In this document: piece after piece, positions 52,462 through 62,195 of the stretch
How the letters are laid out: each line of letters begins with the position of its first letter
Position numbering within the stretch: the stretch's first letter is position 1
Source: Bacteroides ovatus
GTDB taxonomy: Bacteria > Bacteroidota > Bacteroidia > Bacteroidales > Bacteroidaceae
Direction of reading: 5' to 3'
Assembly: GCF_001314995.1 (NCBI RefSeq)
Contig: NZ_CP012938.1
Span: 4,650,001 to 4,714,000 of the forward strand
Length of the DNA stretch: 64,000 nucleotides
Position numbers and translations under genes: made by a program
The notes under the pieces: model-generated
What the model was told of the DNA's origin: nothing
Seen by the model: only the letters and a program-made list of their open reading frames with translations
Databases searched by the model: none

Positions 52462-53865
52462 TTATTTCTGTCTCACGTCTTGTTTGTTGGTGTTAAAACC
52501 AAGTTTGGTTAATCCGGCCTGTACGTCGGGATGGCTCATGAAAAGGTTCCATAATAATCCGGTCCGGTAGTTTTCGATCATGACAGCAATAGGACCCTGG
52601 TCGATAGCCAGATAACGTTGCGGATACCAATTGTCCGTTTCGCTGAAAGCATCGTAGAATCCGAAAGGACCGAACACTTTATCTCCCATACCATATAGAT
52701 GGCGCATTACCTGCATGGAATATTCCGGTGTATAGACAATGGATGAAAGTGCGGCGGTAGGGGAGATTACTCCTTTGTCCTCCTGCTCATTGGGCGAATG
52801 AGCCGCATATCCATCGACGGAGTAGCTGGCAGTCAGTCCCCAACAGTCCGGTCCGAAACCTTTGTAATGTTTAGGGTTGCGGATGCAGTAAGCACGGTTC
52901 ACCAGTGTCAGGTTGCGCATTTCGTGGAAGTAACTGGGGCAGTATTCATCTTTTAGTCCCACCGGATCAAGTCCGAGGAAAGAGTATTGAGCCCAGAAAA
53001 GCGGTCCGGCTTCGGTGCCCTGATAGCGGAGGTGCAACTCGATTCCTTCCACTTTATGCGGAGAAACGATGGCTCCGTTCTGTGCCCAACCGTCATGATA
53101 GACAGCCGCAGGTACTCCGTGTGTAGGAGAAGCGGCGGCAAGAATATACATAATCATACATTCGTTGTAGCCGTGTACAGGGAAATTCATTTCCCAGCCA
53201 TACGTCGGACTCCAATGCCAGTAAAGAACGTTTTGCCCGCCTTGCCGATACCAGTTCCAGTCGACATCCCGCCAAATCTGGTCGATACGTTGGGCGAGGG
53301 CTTTCTCTTTCTCGTTTCCGTTGACATAATATTGGTGTACGGCCAGTAGCCCTTGGATGAGGAAAGCGGTCTCTACCAGATCGCCACCATTATCTTTCTG
53401 GCCGAATGGTTTCACTTTGCCCGTATCACCATACCACCAATGAGGGTAGGCTCCGTGGAAGCGGTCTGCCTTTTCGAGGAAAGAAACGATGCGTTCCATT
53501 CGTGCCAGTCCCTCTTCGCGGGTGACGTAACCGCGGTCGATTCCCGCAAGGATAGCCATGATGCCGAAGCCGCTGCCGCCGGAAGTGACTACGTTGGCAT
53601 CGTTTTCTGGATAAACGCCGTCCACATGATAACGTTCGGGAGCCAAGCCGCTATTCGGCTCGGCACCTTCCCAGAAATAGAGGAAAGTCCGTCGCTGGAC
53701 GGTATCCATCAGGGCGTCGTCCGATAACGAGTCGGTGGCTGCGGAAAGGTTGTTGCTTTTGCTTTTCCCTTTACAGCTCTGGAAAGTCAGGGCAACGGCG
53801 GATAGAAATAGTAACATGAGCGGAAGTGCACTCATTTCTATTATTCTTTTATATTTATCGTTCAT
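52462..53865 (-). CDS. GH144-like (glucoamylase-domain) glucanase lipoprotein, probable endo-beta-1,2-glucanase
   Basis: A 467-residue lipoprotein; the ATG at 53865 is used (an upstream TTG is not needed). The signal ends VALTFQSC. The mature part matches the glycoamylase/GH144 family: LMDTVQRRTFLYFWEGAEPNSGLAPERY, VTSGGSGFGIMAILAGIDRGYVTREEGLARM, HGAYPHWWYGDTGKVKPFGQKDNGGDLVETAFLIQGLLAV, PGLTASYSVDGYAAHSP-like and PTAALSSIVYTPEYSM. Characterised GH144 members cut beta-1,2-glucan to sophorose. It is the last gene of the SusC-SusD-GH3-GH144 operon, 18 bases after GH3, an order I recall for the Bacteroides beta-1,2-glucan locus. Substrate is inferred from family and context. Confidence 0.88.
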   Translation of the reverse strand: MNDKYKRIIEMSALPLMLLFLSAVALTFQSCKGKSKSNNLSAATDSLSDDALMDTVQRRTFLYFWEGAEPNSGLAPERYHVDGVYPENDANVVTSGGSGFGIMAILAGIDRGYVTREEGLARMERIVSFLEKADRFHGAYPHWWYGDTGKVKPFGQKDNGGDLVETAFLIQGLLAVHQYYVNGNEKEKALAQRIDQIWRDVDWNWYRQGGQNVLYWHWSPTYGWEMNFPVHGYNECMIMYILAAASPTHGVPAAVYHDGWAQNGAIVSPHKVEGIELHLRYQGTEAGPLFWAQYSFLGLDPVGLKDEYCPSYFHEMRNLTLVNRAYCIRNPKHYKGFGPDCWGLTASYSVDGYAAHSPNEQEDKGVISPTAALSSIVYTPEYSMQVMRHLYGMGDKVFGPFGFYDAFSETDNWYPQRYLAIDQGPIAVMIENYRTGLLWNLFMSHPDVQAGLTKLGFNTNKQDVRQK

Positions 53866-53883
53866 AATCAAGGTGATAAAAGT

Positions 53884-56193
53884 TTAGTTTAATGTGAACT
53901 TCGCGGTTTTCACATCACGGCTGTTCGTACCGATCATCACTTCAAAGTCGCCCGGTTCGGCAACCAGTTGCAAGTCATAATTATAGTATCGAAGCATTTC
54001 CGGAGCAATCTTGAAACGGACAATCTTCATTTCTCCCGGTTCTAGGAATATCTTTTGGAAACCTTTCAGCTCTTTGACGGGACGGGTACTGCTACCCACA
54101 ACGTCGCGGATATAAAGCTGTACCACTTCCGAGCCGGGCCATGTTCCGGTATTGGTAACCTCCACTGCCGCGGTCAACGAACCGTTCATGTCCATGGAAG
54201 AATGACTCAAGTCGATGTCACTGTAAGAGAATGTCGTATAAGAAAGGCCGTAACCGAATGGATAAAGCGGATCATTATCCACATCGAGATAGTTGCTGCG
54301 GAATTTCTCGAACCATTTGCCATCTTTCAATGGGCGTCCGGTATTTTTGTGCGCATAATAAAGAGGTATCTGGCCGACATTCTTCGGGAAAGTCATAGTC
54401 AGTTTACCACCCGGATTGACGTAACCGAAGAGGGCGTCACCAATGGCGTAAGCGGCTTCACTACCTCCGAACCATACATTCAGAATGGCAGGCACATGCT
54501 CCTGTTCCCAGTTCAGCGTAAGCGGACGTCCGGTGAATAACACCAGTACCACCGGTTTGCCTGTCTTTAAAAGTTCTTTCAACAGATTCTGTTGTACGTC
54601 GGGAATATTCAAGTCTGTACGACTGCTGCTTTCACCGCTCATTTCAGAAGATTCGCCTAGCGCTGCGATGATGATATCCGACCGACGGGCTACGTTCAAT
54701 GCTTCGTCCAGCAACTGCTGGTCGGTGCGGTTGTCACGGTTCAGGGAACGGCCGAACATCGTTGCCCGTTCTTCGTAACTTGCATCACTAATCAGGTTGC
54801 TTCCTTTAGCGTACATGATATTCGCTTTTCCGGCTGTCATCTCTTTCAATCCTTCTACCAAAGAAGGGCAACGGTCGAGCACAGCAGCTACGCTCCATGT
54901 ACCCGGCATATTGCTACGGCTGTTTGCCAACGGACCGATTACTGCAATATTTCCTTTAGGGTTGAAAGGCAACAACGGATTTCCATTCGGATTACCGTCG
55001 GGACTGTCATTCTTCAGAAGAACGAAACTTTCTGCTGCAATTCTGCGGGCTGCATCACGATGCGCTTTGGTAAAGATGTCGCGTGCCGGACGTTTCGGAT
55101 CGCAATATTTATAAGGATTATCAAACAATCCCAGTTTATATTTGGCTTCCAGAATACGACGACAAGCCGTATTCAATGTTTCCATAGAGACTTTTCCTTC
55201 CTGAACGGATTTCTTCAGTGTCCCTACAAAACCCTCGCTTACCATATCCATATCCACTCCGGCGTTGATGGCACGGGCGGATACTGTCTGAAGATCACCG
55301 ATACCGTGGTCGATCATTTCTGAAATGCCGGTATAATCAGTTACCACAAAACCGTTGAATCCCCACTGTCCGCGGAGAATATCCGTCATCAGCCATTTAT
55401 TGGCAGTGGCCGGAATACCGTCTACTTCATTAAAAGAAGCCATCACGCTACCTACACCCGCTTCAACAGCTGCTTCATACGGCAACATATAATCATTGAA
55501 CATTCGTTGGCGGCTCATATCTACGGTGTTATAGTCGCGGCCGGCTTCGCCTGCCCCATATAACGCAAAGTGTTTTACGCAGGCCATGATTTCGTCATTC
55601 CGTTCCATGTTTTTCCCCTGATAGCCGCGTACCATCGCTTCGGCAATCATGGCACCGAGAAACGGGTCTTCGCCACTACCTTCGGATACGCGTCCCCAAC
55701 GAGGGTCGCGTGAAATATCCACCATCGGGCTGAAAGTCCATGAGATTCCATCAGCACTTGCCTCTACGGCTGCAATGCGGGCAGACTCTTCAATGGCTGT
55801 CATGTCCCAGGTGCAAGACAAACCGAGCGGGATAGGGAACATCGTTTCGTATCCGTGAATAACGTCCATCCCGAACAATAACGGAATACCCAGCCGGGAA
55901 TCTTCCACAGCTTGTTTCTGTACTTCACGTATTTTCTCTACTCCTTTCAGATTGAACAATCCTCCCACTTCGCCTTTCTTGATTTTTGCGGCAATGTCGC
56001 TGCTTTTAGCTTGTCCCGTAGTGATCTCTCCGGTGACGGGAAGGTTTAACTGTCCGATTTTTTCTTCCAGCGTCATTTTATTCATCAATACGTCGATGAA
56101 ACGATCCATATCCTGTGGCGACTTTTGTGCCGACGCGGTTAGAAAACCTGCGGCAAACAACAGGACGGATAGACTTAACTTTTTGTATATCAT
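53884..56193 (-). CDS. GH3 beta-glucosidase (BglX-like), periplasmic
   Basis: A 769-residue GH3 protein from the ATG at 56193 (MIYKKLSLSVLLFAAGFLTASAQ, signal peptide). An upstream ATG at 56223 and the longer open frame run into the tandem repeat array and are rejected. The N-terminal TIM-barrel holds the nucleophile region FVVTDYTGISEM and the substrate motif VKHFALYGAGEAGRDYNTVDMS. The second domain carries ALGESSEMSGESSSRTDL with the acid/base glutamates, and a fibronectin-III-like C-terminus (VTNTGTWPGSEVVQLYIRDVVGSSTRPVKELKGFQKI) completes the family layout. It releases glucose from beta-linked oligosaccharides, likely sophoro-oligosaccharides produced by the GH144 gene that follows. Confidence 0.93.
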   Translation of the reverse strand: MIYKKLSLSVLLFAAGFLTASAQKSPQDMDRFIDVLMNKMTLEEKIGQLNLPVTGEITTGQAKSSDIAAKIKKGEVGGLFNLKGVEKIREVQKQAVEDSRLGIPLLFGMDVIHGYETMFPIPLGLSCTWDMTAIEESARIAAVEASADGISWTFSPMVDISRDPRWGRVSEGSGEDPFLGAMIAEAMVRGYQGKNMERNDEIMACVKHFALYGAGEAGRDYNTVDMSRQRMFNDYMLPYEAAVEAGVGSVMASFNEVDGIPATANKWLMTDILRGQWGFNGFVVTDYTGISEMIDHGIGDLQTVSARAINAGVDMDMVSEGFVGTLKKSVQEGKVSMETLNTACRRILEAKYKLGLFDNPYKYCDPKRPARDIFTKAHRDAARRIAAESFVLLKNDSPDGNPNGNPLLPFNPKGNIAVIGPLANSRSNMPGTWSVAAVLDRCPSLVEGLKEMTAGKANIMYAKGSNLISDASYEERATMFGRSLNRDNRTDQQLLDEALNVARRSDIIIAALGESSEMSGESSSRTDLNIPDVQQNLLKELLKTGKPVVLVLFTGRPLTLNWEQEHVPAILNVWFGGSEAAYAIGDALFGYVNPGGKLTMTFPKNVGQIPLYYAHKNTGRPLKDGKWFEKFRSNYLDVDNDPLYPFGYGLSYTTFSYSDIDLSHSSMDMNGSLTAAVEVTNTGTWPGSEVVQLYIRDVVGSSTRPVKELKGFQKIFLEPGEMKIVRFKIAPEMLRYYNYDLQLVAEPGDFEVMIGTNSRDVKTAKFTLN

Positions 56194-56248
56194 ATTATTA
56201 TAGTTAATTTTATCTCTATTCATATAAAGTCCTCCTGATGCGTTGAAT

Positions 56249-56336
56249 GTTCGGCACCGAGGAGGACATTGTTCGACACCGAGGAACAGTAGTTTCGGCA
56301 CCGAGGAAACAACCGTTCGGCACCGAGGAACTTTCT
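56249..56336. repeat. 22-bp tandem array, 4 units, between SusD and GH3
   Basis: Units start at 56249, 56271, 56293 and 56315, exactly 22 bases apart. Each reads (G)TTCGGCACCGAGGA(A) with small changes, for example GTTCGACACCGAGGAACA in unit two. Unit ends GTTC and GAAC form short inverted repeats. On the minus-strand mRNA the array sits in the intercistronic space between the SusD stop (56336) and the GH3 start. Confidence 0.8.
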
Positions 56337-57868
56337 TATTGGTAGTCGGGGTTCTGTACTAACACTCCCTTAGACTTGTCGATCTCTGTCTGCGGCAGTG
56401 GAAGCAGTGCGTTTTTGTCCTGATAATTGGTTTTACCGGCTGCGTGCAACACTTCTTTTGCAATGCCCCAACGAACGAGGTCATAGAAACGGTCGAATTC
56501 CAACCCTAATTCCACACGGCGTTCGTGGCGGATGGCCTCACGCAATTCTCCCTGATCGGTAGTCGTCACTTTAGGCAATATATTGCTGTTGGTGCCTCTG
56601 GCGCGTGCGCGTACTTGTTCCAAATAGTCGATTGCTTCACCCGGAATACCTTTTTCATTAGCTGATTCGGCTCCCATCAGCAGTACATCTGCGTAGCGGA
56701 TCAGACGAATGTTTACCCAGAATCCTTTGTTGGTATATTCTTTACGCAAAGCCGGGTCGGTATAGGCTTTCTTGTTAAAGTAAGCACCTATTGCCGGAGA
56801 AACCGGAGATTCACCGTATGGCTCGTTGGTATTTTCCGGAGTGATAGGATCGCTGTCCGAGTGGCGGAAGTAGAGTAGGGTGGAGTTTTTGCGTGGATCA
56901 CCCTGTTCGTAGGCTTGCGCCATGTATTCTGTTGCCATGTGCCATCCCCAGCCCAAGTCCCATTGACCTGCTCCGCGCACACCCTGTACTTCACAGAACT
57001 GGCTACCGATAACATCGCTTTGAGGAAGGGCGGCAGTGGCTGTACATTGCAACTCGAATATGGAACCTCCGTTATTTTCACCATCATCCGTGAAAATCTC
57101 ATTATACGGAGTCTTTAAGTTGTAGAGCCCCTTTTTGATGACATCGGTGGAGGCTGTGTACATATTGTTCCAGTCGTTGCGCATCATATAAGTACGCGCG
57201 TGTAAGGAACGGGCAGCTCCCCAAGTCAGTCGTCCGGTGTATTCGCTACTCCATGTTTCCGGCAATGACTCTTCTGCTGTTTTCAGGTCCTTGTCAATCT
57301 GCTCATAGATTTTATCAGCGGTTGTCTTCGGGATATTGGCTTCCGAAGCGTCGTTGATTTTGTAAGTCACCAAAGGAACTTCGCCGAAAGCTCTTACCAG
57401 ATTGAAGTAACAATAAGCGCGGAAGAAAGAGGCTTCTCCTTTGTTGATAATATCTTCAGCTTCTGTCTGTCCGGCTGTCTCTTTCTCTGCAATAGCGGTA
57501 AGAATGTCATTACATTGGTAAATGATGGCATAATTCCTTCCCCAATAAGCACCCAGCAGGCCGTTGGTCGGTGTGTATACGAAGTCGTCGTACATTTCGG
57601 CCACGTCAGAACCGTCACTGGAAATACTTCCTTTTTCCGAGTCTTCGGAACGGAAACAGTGGATGGCAAGCGCGGGAGGTCCGGCAGTGACATCATAGTT
57701 ACGCATCAGCGTATACACATTATAAATCTTACCGTTGACCAGTGCGTTCGGATTATCATCTTCCGTGAACTGTCCTTGCGGACTACGATCCAGAAAGTCA
57801 CTACAACTACCTAGAAATAATGTAGTTGAAGTAATAAGGGTTGCAAATATATATTTATTCAGTTTCAT
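56336..57868 (-). CDS. SusD-like surface glycan-binding lipoprotein (beta-glucan locus)
   Basis: A 510-residue SusD-family lipoprotein, signal MKLNKYIFATLITSTTLFLGSC, then SDFLDRSPQGQFTEDDNPN. Typical blocks are ASFFRAYCYFNLVRAFGEVPLVTY, EESLPETWSSEYTGRLTWGAARSLHARTYMM, and the C-terminal RHERRVELGLEFDRFYDLVRWG ... LLPLPQTEIDKSKGVLVQNPDYQ. It follows SusC by 64 bases and precedes GH3. As partner of SusC it binds oligosaccharides at the cell surface. Beta-1,2-glucan is the inferred ligand, from the GH144 and GH3 genes in the same operon. Confidence 0.95.
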   Translation of the reverse strand: MKLNKYIFATLITSTTLFLGSCSDFLDRSPQGQFTEDDNPNALVNGKIYNVYTLMRNYDVTAGPPALAIHCFRSEDSEKGSISSDGSDVAEMYDDFVYTPTNGLLGAYWGRNYAIIYQCNDILTAIAEKETAGQTEAEDIINKGEASFFRAYCYFNLVRAFGEVPLVTYKINDASEANIPKTTADKIYEQIDKDLKTAEESLPETWSSEYTGRLTWGAARSLHARTYMMRNDWNNMYTASTDVIKKGLYNLKTPYNEIFTDDGENNGGSIFELQCTATAALPQSDVIGSQFCEVQGVRGAGQWDLGWGWHMATEYMAQAYEQGDPRKNSTLLYFRHSDSDPITPENTNEPYGESPVSPAIGAYFNKKAYTDPALRKEYTNKGFWVNIRLIRYADVLLMGAESANEKGIPGEAIDYLEQVRARARGTNSNILPKVTTTDQGELREAIRHERRVELGLEFDRFYDLVRWGIAKEVLHAAGKTNYQDKNALLPLPQTEIDKSKGVLVQNPDYQ

Positions 57869-57932
57869 ATAATGATAGTTTTAAAGATTAAAGTTGTGTT
57901 CCGCATGGAAAACTGGCAGTGGCACCTTGTCA

Positions 57933-60900
57933 CTAGAATGTTAGGTTGATACCGAAGGTATAGACTGCAGGTACAGGATAACTGCCGTTATCTACTCCGA
58001 ATGCGGTGGCAGTTCCTCCAAGTTCGGGAGTATATCCGGTGTTATGTTTCCATGTCTTCAGGTTCTGTATGTTGACATAGACTTTCAGGGCTTGCAGACG
58101 TATTTTGGCAATTAAGCTCTTGTCGAACGTATAAGCTAACTGTACATTACGGATACGGAAGAAACTACCGTTCTCAATGTAATAGTCGGAATTCAAGTTA
58201 TTGATAGAATGTTTGGTGTTCAGCAACGGTTGGGTGTTGGACGTACCTTCTCCGTGCCAGCGGTCCAAACGTTGTTCCAGGTAGTTGAACTGGGCAAAAT
58301 TGTAGTTATCCCATGTACGGAAAATCTTGTTTCCACCTTGTCCCATCATGTCGATGCCTAACGACCAATTCTTGTAGTCTACTCCGAGGGAAAAACCGTA
58401 AGTGACCTTTGGAGTCGGGTTGCCTATCATGGTACGGTCTTCCGGGGTGATTTCTCCGTCACCGTTTACATCGGCGAATTTCAGGTCACCGGGGGTAACG
58501 GTAGCCAGTGTATTTTTGGGTGATGCGTCAATATCTGCTTGTGACTGATAAACGCCTGCCACTTTGTAACCATAGAAATATCCGATAGGATAACCTGCCA
58601 TTGTGTAACTTTGCTGCTTATCTCCGGCAATGATGGAATATCCTTCCTGAACAAGACTTTTTACCTCATTCTTGATAGTAGTCAGGTTGGCACTGACGGA
58701 ATATCCCCAGTCACCAATCTGATCGCGCCAGGTTACAGCCATTTCCACTCCTTTATTCTGAATCTCTCCCAAGTTTCCGATACCGGGGATAGTTCCGGAA
58801 ATCCCGGGAACTTCGGCTAACAAATCTTTGGTATTCTTCTTATAGTAAACACCCTCAAAATGCAAGCGGTTGCGAAGCAGGTTCGTTTCAAATCCGGCTT
58901 CCCAGGCTTCTACTTTTTCCCAACGCAGGTTAGGATTAGGAAGATAGGCAAGCTGGTATCCGGGATAAATGATGGACGGTTTACCGAATACGGCCGAATA
59001 AGCATTGGTCAATAAGGGTTCGGCAGGATAGGCTTTATCCAGGTTCTGGTTTCCTAACGTACCGTAAGATGCTTTGATTTTCAACATATCCAGCCATTTG
59101 ATGTCTTTCATAAATTCTTCTTCGGACATCAACCAACCTCCACCCAGCGAGAAGAAGTTCTGCCATTCATTTCCTGTATAGGAGAAAGCGGAAGAACCAT
59201 CCCGGCGGAAAGATCCGTTGAACAGATATTTACCTTTATAGTTGTAGATCACACGTGCAAGTACGGATAATGTACTGCGTTCCCATTGAGTACTTCCATT
59301 GGTAGCGGTAGCTGCATCGCCGATGCTGACAAACCATTTGTCCGGATTATCCGGAATAACCAGTCCGACCCCCTGCTTGCGTGCTCCGTCCAATCGGCTC
59401 AACGAATTATAATAGGTAGTAAAACCGGCGGTAGCTGTCAGGTTATGATTTCCATTATCAAAGCTGTTGGTGTATGTCAACAGGTAGTCACTCTGAACTT
59501 TTGTTTCATTCTCTTTAAACTGGCTGACCTCGGTCTTGCCTGTTCCCAAAGTAGAGATCCCTCCGTTGACAGCGGCATCGTATACTTTTACGATCGGTGT
59601 ATATGTCCGTCCGTTGTTCGACGCATAATCCATGGAGAACATCGCTTTGAACGTGAAATGTTTCAGGAAGTCTACCTCACCATAAATGTTACCGGATGCC
59701 CGGTAGTTTTCCGCTTTGGTAGTATTCGCTTTTAATTCGACGTCTACCATCGGGTTGTTGATCTGCGCTTTCTGGAATTCGGGCAGAGCCGTATATAATC
59801 CGTATTCGTTGTTATATACCGGAGCGATAGGAGTTGCACGCAGAGCATTCAACACCTGTTTGGAATCTGCAGGAAGCATACGTGCTCCGTTGAATTGGAA
59901 ACCGACTTTCAAAAAGTCCGTAATCTTATAATCATTACTTGCGTTGATGGTTATCTTACTGAATTTTTCATGCTCGATGTTGCCTTGTTCGTAAGAGTAG
60001 CCTACTCCCAGGTAGAAACTATGTTTGGGCGAAGCCCCTGTAATACTGATGTTATTGTTTGTAATGAAAGCAGTCTGGAAAATTTCGTCTTGCCAGTCGG
60101 TATTGGCATCCCAGCCGGCATAATCGAAAGGGTCATCTTTCTGATTGGCAAGCTGTTCGTTATATAGTTCCTTGAATTGTGAACTATTCACCAGTTTCAC
60201 TTTATCTACCACTTTCTTGAAACCGAAAGAAGTATTGATATTGACCAGTGTCTGTCCCTCTTTGGCTTTCTTTGTGGTAATGATGATAACACCATTCGCA
60301 CCGCGAACACCGAAGATAGCCAGAGATGACGGGTCTTTCAGGATTTCCATGGATTCGATGTCCTCCGGATTCAGGAAATTGATGTTGTCATTGAATAATC
60401 CGTCGACAATGTACAGCGGTTTATATCCGTTGATGGAGTTTGTTCCGCGAATACGGATTTCCGGGTCCGATCCGGCTCGTCCGGAGTTTACAATCTGCAC
60501 ACCTGCCACTTTCCCCTGAAGGGAAGACAGCGGATTCATTGCCGGTTTGTTGGCTAACTCTTCTCCTTTGATATTGGTGATAGAACCTGTCAAGTCTCTT
60601 TTCTTTGCACTACCGTATCCGATAACGACTGTTTCGGCTAGTACTTGTGAATCTTCTTTTAAAGTGACATTGATGACGTTCTGTGTCCCCACTTTAATGG
60701 TTTGCGAAGTCATCCCCACGTATGAAAATGCCAGTACGTCCTCCGGAGTGACAGAGATTGAATATTTACCGTCCATGTCCGTGATGGTTCCGGTGGAAGT
60801 TCCTTGTACGAGTACCGATGCGCCGATCAATGGTTCATTGGCAGCGTCCGTCACTGTTCCTGTCACCGTCTTTGTCTGTGCAAAGGCTGATGCAGAGGCC

Positions 60901-60998
60901 AGTAGCAGGCAAACAAGCGTCATGATGCTCTTTGACCTGATGGCTTTTTTCTGAAGATGTTGTAAAAGTCTAGTCCTCATTGCATTAAATTTTTCCAT
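57933..60998 (-). CDS. SusC-like TonB-dependent receptor (beta-glucan locus)
   Basis: A complete 1021-residue SusC protein. An N-terminal basic segment precedes the signal (IMTLVCLLLASASAFAQ). The carboxypeptidase-like domain follows (VTGTVTDAANEPLIGASVLVQGTSTGTITDMDGKYSISV), then the plug (ETVVIGYGSAKKRDLTGSI, GVRGANGVIIITTKKA) and a barrel ending YTFGINLTF. The start ATG at 60998 is used, with another at 60980 possible. It imports oligosaccharides with its SusD partner and TonB energy. It begins the minus-strand operon, 247 bases after the kinase gene and behind that gene's terminator, so its promoter must lie in 60999-61140. Confidence 0.96.
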   Translation of the reverse strand: MEKFNAMRTRLLQHLQKKAIRSKSIMTLVCLLLASASAFAQTKTVTGTVTDAANEPLIGASVLVQGTSTGTITDMDGKYSISVTPEDVLAFSYVGMTSQTIKVGTQNVINVTLKEDSQVLAETVVIGYGSAKKRDLTGSITNIKGEELANKPAMNPLSSLQGKVAGVQIVNSGRAGSDPEIRIRGTNSINGYKPLYIVDGLFNDNINFLNPEDIESMEILKDPSSLAIFGVRGANGVIIITTKKAKEGQTLVNINTSFGFKKVVDKVKLVNSSQFKELYNEQLANQKDDPFDYAGWDANTDWQDEIFQTAFITNNNISITGASPKHSFYLGVGYSYEQGNIEHEKFSKITINASNDYKITDFLKVGFQFNGARMLPADSKQVLNALRATPIAPVYNNEYGLYTALPEFQKAQINNPMVDVELKANTTKAENYRASGNIYGEVDFLKHFTFKAMFSMDYASNNGRTYTPIVKVYDAAVNGGISTLGTGKTEVSQFKENETKVQSDYLLTYTNSFDNGNHNLTATAGFTTYYNSLSRLDGARKQGVGLVIPDNPDKWFVSIGDAATATNGSTQWERSTLSVLARVIYNYKGKYLFNGSFRRDGSSAFSYTGNEWQNFFSLGGGWLMSEEEFMKDIKWLDMLKIKASYGTLGNQNLDKAYPAEPLLTNAYSAVFGKPSIIYPGYQLAYLPNPNLRWEKVEAWEAGFETNLLRNRLHFEGVYYKKNTKDLLAEVPGISGTIPGIGNLGEIQNKGVEMAVTWRDQIGDWGYSVSANLTTIKNEVKSLVQEGYSIIAGDKQQSYTMAGYPIGYFYGYKVAGVYQSQADIDASPKNTLATVTPGDLKFADVNGDGEITPEDRTMIGNPTPKVTYGFSLGVDYKNWSLGIDMMGQGGNKIFRTWDNYNFAQFNYLEQRLDRWHGEGTSNTQPLLNTKHSINNLNSDYYIENGSFFRIRNVQLAYTFDKSLIAKIRLQALKVYVNIQNLKTWKHNTGYTPELGGTATAFGVDNGSYPVPAVYTFGINLTF

Positions 60999-61142
60999 TT
61001 GTTATTATTTAGGTTGAAGTCTTTTTTCTGCCGTCTTTTGGCAAGAGTAACAAAGGAAACAAACGAAATTCAAAAAAGATTTTGGAAAAAAGAGGGAATG
61101 GTTGATTTTAACACTAAAAGAGAGGTGACTGTTGAAAAAAGT

Positions 61143-61171
61143 CAGGCACGAACCGGTGTTGTTCGTGCCTG
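61143..61171 (-). terminator. Intrinsic terminator of the PfkB-family kinase gene
   Basis: CAGGCACGAAC (61143-61153) is the exact inverse of 61161-61171, a perfect 11-base stem with a seven-base loop. On the minus strand the stem is followed by a run of T (TTTTTT, seen as AAAAAA at about 61135-61140). Confidence 0.85.
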
Positions 61172-61245
61172 AATAATGGGATGAGGATTACCCGTCGGGG
61201 GAGGTATATCCTATATATACGCTGTTCGTTTTATGATTTCCTGTT

Positions 61246-62136
61246 TTAAAACATCTGTTCCGCAGTGGTCATACATTGAATGACATCTTCTTTGCTGCCA
61301 TTGAAAGGACCTGATTTCTCTATTTTTAAAGTTGACATGGCTGCTGCAAAACGTCCGGCTTCTTCGATGCCGGCACCCGATACCCGTTGGTATAGATACC
61401 CGATGGTGTAAGTGTCTCCACACCCTGTTGCATCTACCACTTCTTTGGGTTTATATGCCGGAATACGATAGAAGTCTTTTCCGTCGAAAATAAGTGATCC
61501 CATGCTTCCCAAGGTGACAAGCACTTCTTTCACGCCCCATTCATATAATTGACGGGCAGCTTCATGCGGATCGGAAAGACCTGTCAGCACTTCCATCTCG
61601 TGCTCGTTGACTTTCAGGAAATGGATATATTGCAGAGCCTCCCGCTTATCTGTCCAATCCACCGGATAGACGTGGGTGTCACGCACTTCACGTAAATAGC
61701 CTTGTGAGTCTACTGCAATCAACCCTCTTTGAGATAGTTCTTTGATTACTTCCAATGAGAAGTCGTCTGCCAGCAGAGAGCCGAGATGGTAGATTTGTGC
61801 ATCTATATCTTTCAGCTGACCGGCAATGAACGGATCGGCTTTCGCTAATACACGTTGAGTACGGTCGTCCGGATTGGCGCCATAGATATTCTCGAAGTAT
61901 ACGGAATATTTGCTTGGCAGGGCGGTTACATGAATACCCATTTCACGTAGTTGTTCTACGACGTTCATTTCAGTGGCACCGACAGCTGTTACTAAAGCGT
62001 AATCGATGTCGTTAAAATGGCGGATGGCATGTGAACAATAAAAAGCCGTTCCTCCCGGCATATAGACAGTGTTTTGGGGGGTGACTACTTTGTCTAATGT
62101 GATGTGACCGATGCAGCAAAGTTGATGTTTCTTCAT
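61246..62136 (-). CDS. PfkB-family (ribokinase-like) carbohydrate or nucleoside kinase
   Basis: A 296-residue cytoplasmic kinase starting at the ATG at 62136 (MKKHQLCCIGHITLDKVVTP). The longer open frame to 62262 runs through the terminator and the tRNA gene and is rejected. The N-terminal glycine pair is in YMPGGTAFYCSHAI. The anion-hole and catalytic motif is VDATGCGDTYTIGYLY, where the aspartate is the base; the family norm is DTxGAGD, so the alanine and cysteine are small deviations. PfkB kinases phosphorylate sugars or nucleosides with ATP. The substrate is not readable. The gene lies between tRNA-Leu and the SusC operon on the same strand, each separated by a terminator. Confidence 0.85.
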   Translation of the reverse strand: MKKHQLCCIGHITLDKVVTPQNTVYMPGGTAFYCSHAIRHFNDIDYALVTAVGATEMNVVEQLREMGIHVTALPSKYSVYFENIYGANPDDRTQRVLAKADPFIAGQLKDIDAQIYHLGSLLADDFSLEVIKELSQRGLIAVDSQGYLREVRDTHVYPVDWTDKREALQYIHFLKVNEHEMEVLTGLSDPHEAARQLYEWGVKEVLVTLGSMGSLIFDGKDFYRIPAYKPKEVVDATGCGDTYTIGYLYQRVSGAGIEEAGRFAAAMSTLKIEKSGPFNGSKEDVIQCMTTAEQMF

Positions 62137-62151
62137 GTCTAACCAATTAAA

Positions 62152-62180
62152 AAGCCTCCAAGATAGTATCTTGAAGGCTT
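62152..62180 (-). terminator. Terminator of the tRNA-Leu gene
   Basis: AAGCCT (62152-62157) and AGGCTT (62175-62180) bracket a further CAAGATA/TATCTTG stem. Read on the minus strand, the hairpin follows the tRNA by 15 bases and continues into TTTT. Confidence 0.7.
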
Positions 62181-62195
62181 CTAGTTTATTTTTAG

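Noticed and set aside
53884..56301. Longer N-terminus of the GH3 protein
   Set aside because: The extension is encoded by the 22-bp repeat array and would precede the signal peptide.
56249..56336. CRISPR array
   Set aside because: The period is 22 bases with no unique spacers of usual length, and no cas genes are near.
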